DNA of 14,724 bases from an uncultured Prevotella sp. (GTDB lineage Bacteria; Bacteroidota; Bacteroidia; Bacteroidales; Bacteroidaceae). Each line of letters starts with the position of its first letter. Positions within the stretch are counted from its first letter, which is position 1. The notes beneath the pieces are model-generated. The model had not been told where the DNA came from. It saw nothing but the letters and a program-made list of their open reading frames with translations, and did no database searches. Location: NCBI GenBank assembly GCA_945863825.1, contig CAMBBY010000007.1, positions 1 to 14,724 on the forward strand, given 5' to 3'. Both the position numbers and the translations under genes were made by a program. Below are positions 1 through 8,636 of this stretch, piece by piece.

Positions 1-47
1 GAGATTCGCCTTAGTCTCGTGGGCTCGGAGATGTGTATAAGAGACAG
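1..47. other. Nextera P7-side adapter (N701 index) - technical sequence
   Basis: Bases 14-47 match the Nextera read-2 transposase adapter and end in the mosaic end AGATGTGTATAAGAGACAG. Bases 6-13 (tcgcctta) are the N701 i7 index as it appears in the adapter, and bases 1-5 (gagat) are the last bases of the P7 primer. This is library-preparation sequence, not genome. Any protein read across it, such as one beginning MGSEMCIRDS, is an artefact. Confidence 0.98.
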
Positions 48-1041
48 TGCTGGTTATCAGCTTTCCGTTTCTTCTGATTTCTATCGCACTGACTCCTTTA
101 GGGAAGGTAATGTCGAAGAAGATGGATGTGTCGCGGGGTGTTACTTTGATGTTCTGGAGTGGCAGCCCGTCTATGCCCACACTGTCTGCATGAGAGAAGT
201 TGATGCCTTGCAAATCATTCATCACGGAGGAAAGAATGGTTGTGAGCCACTCTTCGTTAATATCCTTGATGTCTGAGGTGAATCCATTGAGGATGTCGTG
301 GAAGTAGCTGTTATTGACCAACTTACCTGTCATCAGCATGATGGTGTTTGCCCTGTCGAGATGGATCTGCTGGGCAAAAAGACTGAGTTGTGACAGTAGG
401 GTATTACTTCCGTAGTCCAGCAAATTGTCTATATTTGCATCCCGTCTTCTTACGAAGAAATCATGTCTTTCTCCCTCTAAGGTGATGCAATCTTCCAACT
501 CTGATTTCCCGGAATCTAAAAAACGTTTTGCTGTGTCTCTGATGATTTCTGCGGCATCTTCTTTGTTCAGATAGCTGGATTCAGAGACGAGTTTTTTCCA
601 TATGACTTCTGACAAGACATCTATTCTCGGGTCTTTTCCTGCACCGGCAATCGTAGTGGAAGCGAGTATTTTCCCATGGACTGTTTCTACATATTCTAGG
701 ACTAAATCGTCTGTATCTGCAGAGAGAATCAGTGCGTATGAATGTCCCTTGATGTGGTGGCAGATATAGGTTTCCAAAGAATAATCCTGCAGTTGGGTAA
801 ATCCCCGTTGTCTGATTTCTTCTTTGGTTTTTTCTTTGTCTTCCGAAGGGAACGAAGGGGTGAAAACGAGACCTAGATGAATGTCTGTTCTGTTTTCTTT
901 GAGTTCATCTACGGCAAAAAGTTCCTCCACCGTATTCAAAGTTTCAACTTCCAATACGGTGTAAGAGCCATTGTCTTCTAATCTTCCCCCATAAAGTCTG
1001 ATGCTTTCCTGGGAAATGGATATGATATATGATTTATTCAT
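48..1041 (-). CDS. Degenerate Hsp70/actin-fold protein, C-terminus missing
   Basis: The gene starts at ATG 1041 (protein begins MNKSYIISIS) and stays open for 331 codons until the adapter at 47, so the 3' part is lost. The layout follows an Hsp70 nucleotide-binding domain. A short N-terminal strand (residues 4-18) sits where phosphate-1 should be. LGLVFTPSFPSEDKEKT (56-72) resembles the Hsp70 'TVPAYFNDSQRQAT' segment. A helical 'lid' lies at 140-200. ANTIMLMTGKLVNNSYF (231-247) sits where Hsp70s have 'IVLVGGSTRIP'. Residues 295-330 look like the start of a beta-sandwich, perhaps fibronectin type III-like. The DxGTT and DxGGGT signatures are not recognisable, so ATP hydrolysis is doubtful. This would make it a pseudo-ATPase partner of the intact actin-like protein encoded 54 bp upstream. 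The fold assignment is inferred from pattern matching only. Confidence 0.75.
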
Positions 1042-1095
1042 TTCTACTCATTCTTCATTGTTCTGTTTTTCGAGTTCTGTCATGAACAGTGTCTG

Positions 1096-4000
1096 TTAGT
1101 CTTGCCCCATATTTCCCAACAGGAAGTCCTCATAGAATTTGAGTCCTTCTAATATTAATATAGGTGACACGAAGTCGAACTCCTCAGCCCGTTTGGCATG
1201 CAGAAACTCTGGACGCTCCTTGATGAAACTGAGCAGTCCCATGTTCTGGAGTGCATCCTGTACTTGGTTCGGGTTCATGCGCAGACCGAAATATTGCTGG
1301 GTAATCTGCAAGAACAGTCCGAGGAAATCCTGGAATCGAGGACCGGCGGATGAACTGCCATAGAACTTGTCTCCTAAGCACGACATCATGTCTGCCGTAA
1401 TACTGTTGTCGGCATCCAATGAAAGCACTTGCCCGAGTTTGTTCTCGATGGTGAATCCTTCTTCTCCGATGACTTCTATTGGTTGGCAATCTTTAGGGCG
1501 CATGAGCGTGGTTGACTCCATCGCCAATCCTTTGGAAACTTCAAACTTAACATCGTTGGAAATGCTCTTAGGGAAGGCTATTTCCAGGGCAGAGATGAAC
1601 GAGGCTGCATCTTGCTGACCCAAGCCTTTGACAAACATGGCCTGATAGAATTGCGTAGCCAGGTCGTTATTGGTGGCAATGCCCAACCATTCCATGATTC
1701 TTGCGCCTTTTCCGGCAAAAGTGATGAGTACCTTCGGTTTCTTATCGCCTGTCCATCTGCACTCGGTAGAGTTTCTCACCTGCTTGATGAGCTTGCGGGT
1801 CAGGAGTCCAGCATAGTAGGTAATCAGGCCTGTGACATAAATATCTGCGCAGAGCAATTCGCTACAGTCTGAGCTGATCTTCTTGTAGAAGAACGGGAGC
1901 TGAGCGGCATTCAGTCTGTCCACCATCTGTTCGAAATAGTAGCTTGCCGTATCAGGACTGTACCTGTTGGCTCCCAAGTTGAGACCTTGTATTCTCAATC
2001 CGAATTCCTCGCAGGTGCAGAGCAGAACCCGCTTGAAGTTTGGACAATAGCGAGTTGCTTCACCCACCAGCTGAGCAGCGAAGTGGATGGAGTTCTGCTT
2101 GATCATGGTCAGGCGCGAGCCTTCTGGTGTATTCAGTTGGCACAGGGCAGAAATGTCACTTGTACTTCCGCCAATGTCGAAACAGACGGTGAGCGCATCT
2201 CTGTCATCTGCCTTTACATTGAGATAATTGGCAACGGCACAGGCCTCTGTCATACTCTGAAAATCATTCTCATCTACCATCTTGATCGGGTTGAAGGAGA
2301 ATGTTTTTGTATCATCGTCTTTTTCCAGAACGATTTCGTGCTTCTTGCTGGTTTCTGACAGAATGTTCTGATTGTTTTCCAGGAAAGCATTGTTGGAGAA
2401 GTCTTGCTGTGGAACTGAAGTTCCTCCCAGGAAGCTGTTTTCTCCGAGTCCTTCGATATTTCCCAAACCGTTTCCTGCAATTCCTCCAATATTTCCCAAA
2501 CCGTTCAAGCTTCCTAATGGGTTTCCGACATTTCCCAAGGTCAGGTTTGTGCCATCTGTCGCCTGATAGGCAGAATTGTTTGTCTGCAGATTATATCCGA
2601 AGGTGGAAACCTTCAGCTGGTATTGCGGATCCGTGATGACTGGCTTATGCTGGCATACATCATTCAGAGGATTGACGGTTGGCAATGAGCTCCAGATGGT
2701 ATTGTAGTTGCGCAACAGGCTTTCGCTCATGGATGATGGGTACGACCATTTCAGCTTCTTCGGGAACAGGTCTTTTACGAACAGTTCGGCATAGACCTGA
2801 AGCAGCAGGGAGCGCAGGAATGCTTTCTTGTAAGCAATGTTGCGTTCGTCATCATCCCATTTCATATTATAGCTCTGCTCTATCAATCCGCATTCTGCCG
2901 TCTGTAATTTGATGATTCGAGGCGTAGGGGCTATTGGAGCCAATGGCAGGTTGAGACTGAAACAAGGGAATCCGCCCTTCACTTCTTTCTCAAACTTGGA
3001 AATGTCCTGGCTCTCATTCGTATCTTTTGCTACGCGTCTGGAATCGTGGAGCGTTAATGTACTCTTGATGGCATTGGACAACAATGGGTTAGACTGGAAG
3101 AAGAACAGATGGTTCTCATTGGCAGCCTTGTCGTCATTGTCTTCGCCAGCCCGCAACAGAGAGATTCTTCTGTTGGTGAACTGGATTCCCTTGGCCTGTT
3201 GGTCAAGCGGGTCGAGATAGGCGATGGATGTATTGGTGCTTCCAAAGTCAATGCCCAATGTAGTGCCGCGGAGGGAATTGTCCTGAATGCCCATTTTGTC
3301 TTGTGCAATATACGGAATTTCCGTAGTGGTCGTATATCTGATGAGCAGATAGCCCGATTCTTCGCCACCTGGCACTTGCAGTCTGATGCCCTTGAAAGGA
3401 CGGTTGAACTCATAGATTTCGTATTTGTAGGGATTGTCAGCAGTGGCACTGTCGGCTACAATGTGCAGGGATGATTCCGTCTGTTCCCATTCTTCGCCCA
3501 CAAAAGGTGTAGCCTGGAAAGGATAATCTTTCAGGTTGATGTTGTGTGGCAATTCTGAATAGAGGAAGTATCGGTGCCATTTCGGGGAGATGAAATTTGG
3601 CCAGATGATGAGGTCTTTGCCGTCGATTTCTCCTCCGCAGGTGTAGGTGGCTTTCATTTCCTTGGTCTTACCGTCGTTGAGTTCCAGATGCAGGGTTACT
3701 TCCAGATTGTTCTTCTCTGCATCCGGATCAAAGACTGCAGTCAACCTGGATGGTATATTGGCTCTGGAGGTGGTGGATTCTACCAGTGCTCCGATGTTTT
3801 TTCCGAATGCCTTGATGCCTAATTCGCTGAGTGGAAGTGCAAAATATGCTTTTTCTTCCGGCTCATTCTTCTTGTTGGCTACCAATACGTGAATAGGGAA
3901 TTTACTTGGCTCGTGCTTGAAAGGACCTTTGAAAATCAGTCTGGCTACTTTGGCTGTATCCGGCAACAGTAATTCCTTCGGATTACAAAGTACGCTATTC

Positions 4001-4968
4001 TCCTGGGATGATGCATATAATACACCATCCAAGGCATAGAGTTCGTCCTTGTAGTTGAAGGCGCGATCGAATGGACGGTGGAAGATATTGATAGGTGGAA
4101 TACTGGCGGTTTCCAACTTGAAGTTTTTCTTCTCGGCGTAGTCCTGTATTTCCTTTCTCCATGCGATGAGATTGCTGAGCAGGTTGTCATATTTGGGTGC
4201 TAAACTGCTATCAAGATGAGCATAGTATGCTGCCAAACCATTAATGCCTGTCTTCTCATCGTTGTTGATTCCTTCTATCAGATAATCTACATAGGCATAG
4301 AGTTGTAATGTCTGGGTGTTTTCTAAATCACAAGTTTCCAGCGGGTCCTTGAACTTTCCGGTCTTGAAATCCACCCATGGGCGGTTTTCTGTTTCCTTGA
4401 TTTTATATGAACAGGCCGTGAAGAGCAGGCTTTCTGGTGAAGTAGCGCCAACCACCTGTCCATCATACTTGATGATTTCGATGAAAGGAATGCCTCGATG
4501 CAGTTCGTCAGTATCCTCCTCTCTCAAGCACCATAGCGGTTTGCGATGGAAGAGCATGTTGCCGAAGGTTCCTTTAGGCTCATAGAGATTGACCGTGGAA
4601 AGGATATCCTTGCCGTCGGAATAAGATAATTCCACAACCTCGGTCTTGATTCTGCTATAGTCGAGGGCTATGCAGGCAAGAAAACCGCGCCATTCAGAGG
4701 AAAGCATCTTGTAGAAAGCATTCATGTTGAGATCAATGTTTTCTTTCGTTCTTCCGTATGATTGTAATGCTGACTTGAAGAGGTTGGCGCGTGCGTATGC
4801 GGTAGGAATGCCTGATACTTGGGCACTGATATCTGAGTCCTGATCTATGGCAGGAGTGATGATGTCGGCAGTGAACTGTTCGATCATTCCCGAGAGATCT
4901 TGCCAGCAGCCTACGGTACTGGTAGGTATGGAGGCTGTCTTAACCTTGATGACTAATGGTGTACTCAT
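1096..4968 (-). CDS. Large protein with actin/Hsp70-like (ASKHA) ATPase domain
   Basis: This 1290-residue protein contains the ASKHA nucleotide-binding signatures in its second half. Phosphate-1 is LGIDFGSTNTS (571-581), phosphate-2 is DIGGSTSDIS (931-940), and the adenosine motif is ITFAGKGARI (1082-1091). All three look catalytically competent. Residues 1-560 form an N-terminal half that I do not recognise; it is followed by a beta-rich stretch at about 340-550. Between the two phosphate motifs is a long insertion containing a Gly/Asn/Leu-rich repeat tract (about 806-849, GLGNI units). There is no signal peptide, so it is probably cytosolic. It starts 6 bp after the tubulin-like gene, which implies translational coupling. 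The large size and C-terminal ASKHA domain loosely recall SrfB-type proteins, but that is memory-based and untested. Its likely role is a nucleotide-driven filament or switch working with the neighbouring tubulin-like protein. Confidence 0.85.
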   Translation of the reverse strand: MSTPLVIKVKTASIPTSTVGCWQDLSGMIEQFTADIITPAIDQDSDISAQVSGIPTAYARANLFKSALQSYGRTKENIDLNMNAFYKMLSSEWRGFLACIALDYSRIKTEVVELSYSDGKDILSTVNLYEPKGTFGNMLFHRKPLWCLREEDTDELHRGIPFIEIIKYDGQVVGATSPESLLFTACSYKIKETENRPWVDFKTGKFKDPLETCDLENTQTLQLYAYVDYLIEGINNDEKTGINGLAAYYAHLDSSLAPKYDNLLSNLIAWRKEIQDYAEKKNFKLETASIPPINIFHRPFDRAFNYKDELYALDGVLYASSQENSVLCNPKELLLPDTAKVARLIFKGPFKHEPSKFPIHVLVANKKNEPEEKAYFALPLSELGIKAFGKNIGALVESTTSRANIPSRLTAVFDPDAEKNNLEVTLHLELNDGKTKEMKATYTCGGEIDGKDLIIWPNFISPKWHRYFLYSELPHNINLKDYPFQATPFVGEEWEQTESSLHIVADSATADNPYKYEIYEFNRPFKGIRLQVPGGEESGYLLIRYTTTTEIPYIAQDKMGIQDNSLRGTTLGIDFGSTNTSIAYLDPLDQQAKGIQFTNRRISLLRAGEDNDDKAANENHLFFFQSNPLLSNAIKSTLTLHDSRRVAKDTNESQDISKFEKEVKGGFPCFSLNLPLAPIAPTPRIIKLQTAECGLIEQSYNMKWDDDERNIAYKKAFLRSLLLQVYAELFVKDLFPKKLKWSYPSSMSESLLRNYNTIWSSLPTVNPLNDVCQHKPVITDPQYQLKVSTFGYNLQTNNSAYQATDGTNLTLGNVGNPLGSLNGLGNIGGIAGNGLGNIEGLGENSFLGGTSVPQQDFSNNAFLENNQNILSETSKKHEIVLEKDDDTKTFSFNPIKMVDENDFQSMTEACAVANYLNVKADDRDALTVCFDIGGSTSDISALCQLNTPEGSRLTMIKQNSIHFAAQLVGEATRYCPNFKRVLLCTCEEFGLRIQGLNLGANRYSPDTASYYFEQMVDRLNAAQLPFFYKKISSDCSELLCADIYVTGLITYYAGLLTRKLIKQVRNSTECRWTGDKKPKVLITFAGKGARIMEWLGIATNNDLATQFYQAMFVKGLGQQDAASFISALEIAFPKSISNDVKFEVSKGLAMESTTLMRPKDCQPIEVIGEEGFTIENKLGQVLSLDADNSITADMMSCLGDKFYGSSSAGPRFQDFLGLFLQITQQYFGLRMNPNQVQDALQNMGLLSFIKERPEFLHAKRAEEFDFVSPILILEGLKFYEDFLLGNMGQD
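2456..2505 (-). repeat. In-frame direct repeat encoding GLGNI units
   Basis: The 17-base string ATATTTCCCAAACCGTT occurs exactly twice, at 2456-2472 and 2489-2505, 33 bp apart. A degenerate relative follows near 2529. On the coding strand it gives repeated GLGNI/GNPLG-type residues inside the insertion of the actin-like protein (about residues 806-849). The spacing is a multiple of three, so gain or loss of a unit would keep the frame. It probably forms a flexible linker. Confidence 0.8.
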
Positions 4969-4974
4969 AAACGA

Positions 4975-6630
4975 TTATTTTGTCTCGTTGAAGTTCTGGT
5001 TGATGGTGATGGCATTGTGGATGTGGGCAAGGAATTTCTCCTTGGTGGTCTGTACGTTCTGCTCAGTCGTAGGCTTCGTCTTTTCTTCGCCTATGTTCTT
5101 GATGAGCACATCCACACTGTTGTCTTTCTTGCTGAAGATGCCTGACAGTTTGCTCCAGTTGTGCTTCTCGTCCTCAAACAGATGTCCACAACTGATATTC
5201 TTCATCTCTTTCTGCTGTTCTCTGAAGGCTTCATCTACGAAAATGAATCTGCCCGGAACGGACTCCTTAATCTGATAAATCCAACCCTTCTGCATATTGC
5301 CTTCTATGCCAAAATGATAGCCGAAGTAGTCTCTGAAATACTCGTCCAGATTCTTGGCCTGGTTGTTGGTGATGCTGTCGTAGTCGTGAATGTTCTGCTG
5401 GGCAAATCGGTTGAGAAGCCCCTTCGTTCCTGAGCCTTCTGCATCTGTCCAGGCAGCATCATATTGGGAGAGGATGATATGGGCAAGTGAGAAGAGCGAA
5501 CCGAGTTTGCTCTCGAAGAGATTTCCATTGTTGATGAAATCTGTACCATGCAGATAGACTTGTCCATCTTTCTCCTCAAAAGAGCGGTAGAGGTATTTGG
5601 CCGACTCATTGTTGAGTTCTTCTGCTGGCAAGTGGAAGAAATCATATGCGGCACAGGCGCACATCAGTTCTACTACATGACATGCGTTCTTTTGTGCTCT
5701 TCCTCCCGTAATGGTCTTGCCTTGATTGCCCACGTAGAGCGGTGGAAAAGGCCAACCGATATGATAGAAGCGCTTGTAGGTGCTTCTGACGGTAGGGTCT
5801 GCCTGATAGAACTGCAGGGCAGCCTGACAGTTGAGGGCAAAATTATTGGAGTCGGCGATTACCTTGTCTTCATCCTTCTGCAGACTGTCTGGAGCCGTGA
5901 AGGTGAAGTAGTCGGTCAGTAGGGTAGAACCGAATTTTACCATGTTAGCGTCCAGAGTCTTGGTGCCATCAGAAAGTATATTGATAGCATCTCTCAGCGC
6001 TACGGGAATGACAGGTATAGATGAGGCTCCTGTGCCTCCGAAGATAGAACCGAAAACGAAAACACGGGCTGAACTTTGTTCTGACAGGAGTGAATCGAGA
6101 AAATTTCTGAGATCTTTTTCTGCATTGGATGCACTCTCGCCATTTCTGGAAATGTTGCGTGCGGCTTCGATGATGCCATGATACATGAGCAGAGAACCGA
6201 GGTGGGTCTGGGCACGATAACCGTGAGACAACTCGAAACTCTGTACGGAATCATCATCAAAGAAGAGGTCTGTCAAATCGGTGTTTTCTTCTTTGTGAAG
6301 TCCGCTGTTTACACCAGAAAGAATCTTATAGGTCTTTCTGTTGCCTTCTCCATATACGGTATAAAAGCGATATAGATTTATCTTTGCCGAGAAAAAGGTT
6401 TTGGCATTCGGATTACCTCCGTTGACTTGGTTGGCATCATCCGACTTGATCTTGTTGTACAGATCGATGAGTGCTTCTACCCGGTCTTTATTTCCATTGC
6501 TCTGGTCTGTATCCAAGGTGAGGATATCTATGGTCTTGTTGTCAAACATACCCATGGCACAGAGATGTACAAAAGATTCCAAGCATCTCATGCCAGTTCC
6601 GCCAATGGCTATTATAAATATTTTATTCAT
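4975..6630 (-). CDS. Tubulin/FtsZ-superfamily GTPase-like protein (Tubulin_2 type)
   Basis: This 551-residue protein opens with a Rossmann-like strand and glycine loop, IFIIAIGGTGMR (4-15), as in divergent tubulin-like proteins. DTD at 40-42 ends a second strand. FVFGSIFGGTGASSIPVI (191-208) contains the tubulin/FtsZ signature GGTGxS, which binds GTP phosphates. This fits the divergent bacterial tubulin-like group (Pfam Tubulin_2), not FtsZ itself, because it is longer and lacks the FtsZ sequence outside the signature. The last ~35 residues are polar and charged, like a tail that could dock partners. No signal peptide or membrane segment is visible. Related FtsZ-like families have been proposed from genome context to act in membrane remodelling. 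Here it is followed at 6 bp by the actin-like gene and preceded by a small membrane protein. Confidence 0.85.
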   Translation of the reverse strand: MNKIFIIAIGGTGMRCLESFVHLCAMGMFDNKTIDILTLDTDQSNGNKDRVEALIDLYNKIKSDDANQVNGGNPNAKTFFSAKINLYRFYTVYGEGNRKTYKILSGVNSGLHKEENTDLTDLFFDDDSVQSFELSHGYRAQTHLGSLLMYHGIIEAARNISRNGESASNAEKDLRNFLDSLLSEQSSARVFVFGSIFGGTGASSIPVIPVALRDAINILSDGTKTLDANMVKFGSTLLTDYFTFTAPDSLQKDEDKVIADSNNFALNCQAALQFYQADPTVRSTYKRFYHIGWPFPPLYVGNQGKTITGGRAQKNACHVVELMCACAAYDFFHLPAEELNNESAKYLYRSFEEKDGQVYLHGTDFINNGNLFESKLGSLFSLAHIILSQYDAAWTDAEGSGTKGLLNRFAQQNIHDYDSITNNQAKNLDEYFRDYFGYHFGIEGNMQKGWIYQIKESVPGRFIFVDEAFREQQKEMKNISCGHLFEDEKHNWSKLSGIFSKKDNSVDVLIKNIGEEKTKPTTEQNVQTTKEKFLAHIHNAITINQNFNETK

Positions 6631-6664
6631 AGGGCTTCATTGTTTTGTTGATAGGGGCTTCATT
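6629..6664. repeat. Short direct repeat at the tubulin-like start codon
   Basis: ATAGGGCTTCATT (6629-6641) and ATAGGGGCTTCATT (6651-6664) are near-identical copies about 22 bp apart in the 58-bp gap upstream of the tubulin-like gene. On the coding strand each copy contains an ATG opening a very short frame (MKPLSTKQ and MKPYE). The second frame overlaps the true ATG. It may be a duplicated initiation region. No function is established. Confidence 0.6.
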
Positions 6665-6688
6665 TCTTTGTTTCCTTCAGCGTTTCTC

Positions 6689-7036
6689 TTAGAACCAACT
6701 GGATAGTTTTCCGTGTGGAAAACTTTTGCTGAGGATAAAGCCGCATACGATGTAAGCTATGCAAAAGAGTCCTGAAGATATGGCCATGGCAGCAAGATAA
6801 GCATCTCTTCTGGAAGGAATTCTAATGTCGGTATAGGCTCCGAAATAACAGATAGTCATGATGGCTATCGGACAGAGAATGGCTAAAATCCAGAACCAGA
6901 TTCTTCTCTTTCTTTTATCTTGAGGATTAATTCCGGCCTCATATCGGATTCCGTTGGCAATGGCGATGGCCAATATGATGCTGACCACGAAGGTAATTGC
7001 GCCTATCATGTAGGCAGAAGCAACTGTTGCGTTCAT
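6689..7036 (-). CDS. Small inner-membrane protein, three helices
   Basis: This 115-residue hypothetical protein has three clear hydrophobic segments at about residues 5-29, 46-68 and 79-103. A basic loop (DKRKRR, 40-45) precedes helix 2. By the positive-inside rule that loop is cytosolic, which puts the N-terminus outside and the C-terminus also outside or ambiguous. It shows no recognised domain. It sits between the lipoprotein gene and the tubulin-like gene on the same strand (58 bp before the latter). It could therefore be the membrane anchor or bridge between the cytosolic filament-type proteins and the exported lipoprotein. That role is inference from position only. Confidence 0.75.
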   Translation of the reverse strand: MNATVASAYMIGAITFVVSIILAIAIANGIRYEAGINPQDKRKRRIWFWILAILCPIAIMTICYFGAYTDIRIPSRRDAYLAAMAISSGLFCIAYIVCGFILSKSFPHGKLSSWF

Positions 7037-7089
7037 TATTCTTGAGTTTTTTAATTTTCTAATCTTTATTTTTTATGATGATTTTAAAT

Positions 7090-7155
7090 CTAAAATATGA
7101 TGAAGACACTAAATCTTTTATTATAGTCAATCATGTCTTTGATAAAATCTATCAT
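7090..7155 (-). CDS. Possible 21-residue small ORF
   Basis: A frame starts at ATG 7155, only 12 bases after the lipoprotein stop, and ends with TAG at 7090. The peptide begins MIDFIKDMIDYNKRFS and ends in a hydrophobic VFIIF, so it would be an amphipathic or membrane-binding helix. The rest of this 131-bp gap (7037-7167) is AT-rich, with nothing else recognisable. It may be a genuine coupled micropeptide, a remnant of a longer gene, or chance in AT-rich DNA. Confidence 0.25.
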   Translation of the reverse strand: MIDFIKDMIDYNKRFSVFIIF

Positions 7156-7167
7156 ATCTTGGTAAAA

Positions 7168-8610
7168 CTATAATGCTTTGGCAAAATAGGTGTAGATAAC
7201 CGTTCCCACAGGGTTCAACTCTTGCAGGGTATTCCGGATGGCATCTCGGAGATTATTATTGGCTCCCCATGAGAAAAGCTGATCCAAACGGGCAGAAAGG
7301 TTGGGCTGACTTTCTGCTATGGTTACGTCAATGCGGAGAAGGTCTCCTTGCTCGCCCCCAATGATGTTTCCTTTAAATTGAGGTGAGAAAATGATGCCTA
7401 TCTCTGCCTTCTTGCCATTACTTTGAGCCATGCTTTGGGCAAATAAGTCTTGATCCAGGATCAGCAAGTCTTTGATTTCCGCAGGTTTTGACTGATTCTC
7501 TTTGTAGTCAAATTCTGCGAGAATCTTTCCATTCTCATCATAATAGGAGGCTGATTTCTCTTTGTCGGCAAGAACCTTCTGATATAAGGCGTATTGTTGG
7601 AAATCTTCTTCTACATCGGTTACTTTTACTGCAAGTTTCTTGATGATGTAAGAATCCTGATTGCTGAAGTCGAAGAAAAGGTTTCGGAATAATTCCGTAT
7701 ATCTTGGATTAAATCCGGCCTGCTTGGCTTCTTCTGAGTTCTTCAGCGCATCTTCCCAACTTACGCCTAACGGATAATATTCCAAGCGGGCTCCCTGACC
7801 GTAATTGGTGTAGGCTGTCTCACTTCCGTCCTCCATGATGCCTGTTACGAGGTCTTCGCCAGTTTCTGCATCATGATAGTTGCCGCCCTGCGAAGCGGAA
7901 GGGTAGGATGTGGAGACGGAATAAGCATCTGTGGAGAGATGAAATTCCTGATAACCGGTAATGCCCACTGCGGATTCCTTGATCTTGTTGAGGAACTGGT
8001 GGCTCTTGTTGTCAAACACGATGAAATACAAGTGATAAGGAATATTTCTTTCGCCGATGAAATCGAAGACAAAGAAGGTGATGTCGTTACCTTGTTTCAG
8101 CCAATTGGTGAAATAACGGGTAGCGAAACTCTGATGCTGGACTTGTCTGTCTGGGGTAAATTCCTCGAAATCTGTAACTAATAGACTGCTTTTTCCGTCT
8201 CTTACTATCTTGTCGAGTGTCTTTTCGATAGGAGCCATTTGCTGGACATACGAACCGGTGTCCATGATTTTGTTGTATAGCTTGGTCTGTTTCAGATTCA
8301 AAGGAGTTATCTTGTCGTCTGCAAGCGAGAATGCCTGACAAGAATCATTACTGGTAAGTTTCTGAACAGTAGCATTCAGAAAGCTGGCAGCGTCTTTGTT
8401 CTTGTATGCGAGTACTACACCATCAGAGAGGTCAAAGTAAGCAGAAGTATGATCGCCGGCATTCTTTAATGTGATGTCCTTATCAAAATACTGCTTTACC
8501 TGTTGTGGCATGCTGGTTTCATCGGAGCTTCCACAAGATGTGAAACTTGAACTTGCCAAGAGTATCATGGCAGCAAATAGCAAGTTTTTTATGTTGAATA
8601 TATTCATCAT
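7168..8610 (-). CDS. Lipoprotein with degenerate von Willebrand A-like domain
   Basis: This 480-residue exported lipoprotein has a hydrophobic signal (residues 9-22) ending in a lipobox, SFTSC, with acylated Cys26. After it comes a strand and motif TSAYFDLSDGV (55-65) with D60-x-S62-x-G64, resembling the DxSxS metal site of vWA domains. DTGSYV (117-122) and LLVTDFEEF (144-151, D147) sit where the remaining metal-site Thr and Asp would fall. Strands ITFFVFDF (177-184) and YHLYFIVFD (192-200) complete an alternating alpha/beta core. The C-terminal half (about 250-480) is unrecognised. The domain call is pattern-based. A second ATG lies directly after the first (8607), so either could be the start. 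It leads the tubulin/actin-like gene set and may be its periplasmic or outer-membrane component. Confidence 0.75.
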   Translation of the reverse strand: MMNIFNIKNLLFAAMILLASSSFTSCGSSDETSMPQQVKQYFDKDITLKNAGDHTSAYFDLSDGVVLAYKNKDAASFLNATVQKLTSNDSCQAFSLADDKITPLNLKQTKLYNKIMDTGSYVQQMAPIEKTLDKIVRDGKSSLLVTDFEEFTPDRQVQHQSFATRYFTNWLKQGNDITFFVFDFIGERNIPYHLYFIVFDNKSHQFLNKIKESAVGITGYQEFHLSTDAYSVSTSYPSASQGGNYHDAETGEDLVTGIMEDGSETAYTNYGQGARLEYYPLGVSWEDALKNSEEAKQAGFNPRYTELFRNLFFDFSNQDSYIIKKLAVKVTDVEEDFQQYALYQKVLADKEKSASYYDENGKILAEFDYKENQSKPAEIKDLLILDQDLFAQSMAQSNGKKAEIGIIFSPQFKGNIIGGEQGDLLRIDVTIAESQPNLSARLDQLFSWGANNNLRDAIRNTLQELNPVGTVIYTYFAKAL

Positions 8611-8636
8611 AATAAGGTATGTTTATGTCTTTTGTG

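Noticed and set aside
19..276. Plus-strand open frame beginning MGSEMCIRDS
   Set aside because: The first residues are translated Nextera adapter, and the rest is antisense to the Hsp70-like gene, whose frame runs uninterrupted on the minus strand.
1048..1083. 11-codon frame (MTELEKQNNEE) between the actin-like and Hsp70-like genes
   Set aside because: It is too short, has no supporting signal, and ends in a stop before ATG 1041; chance is the simplest explanation.
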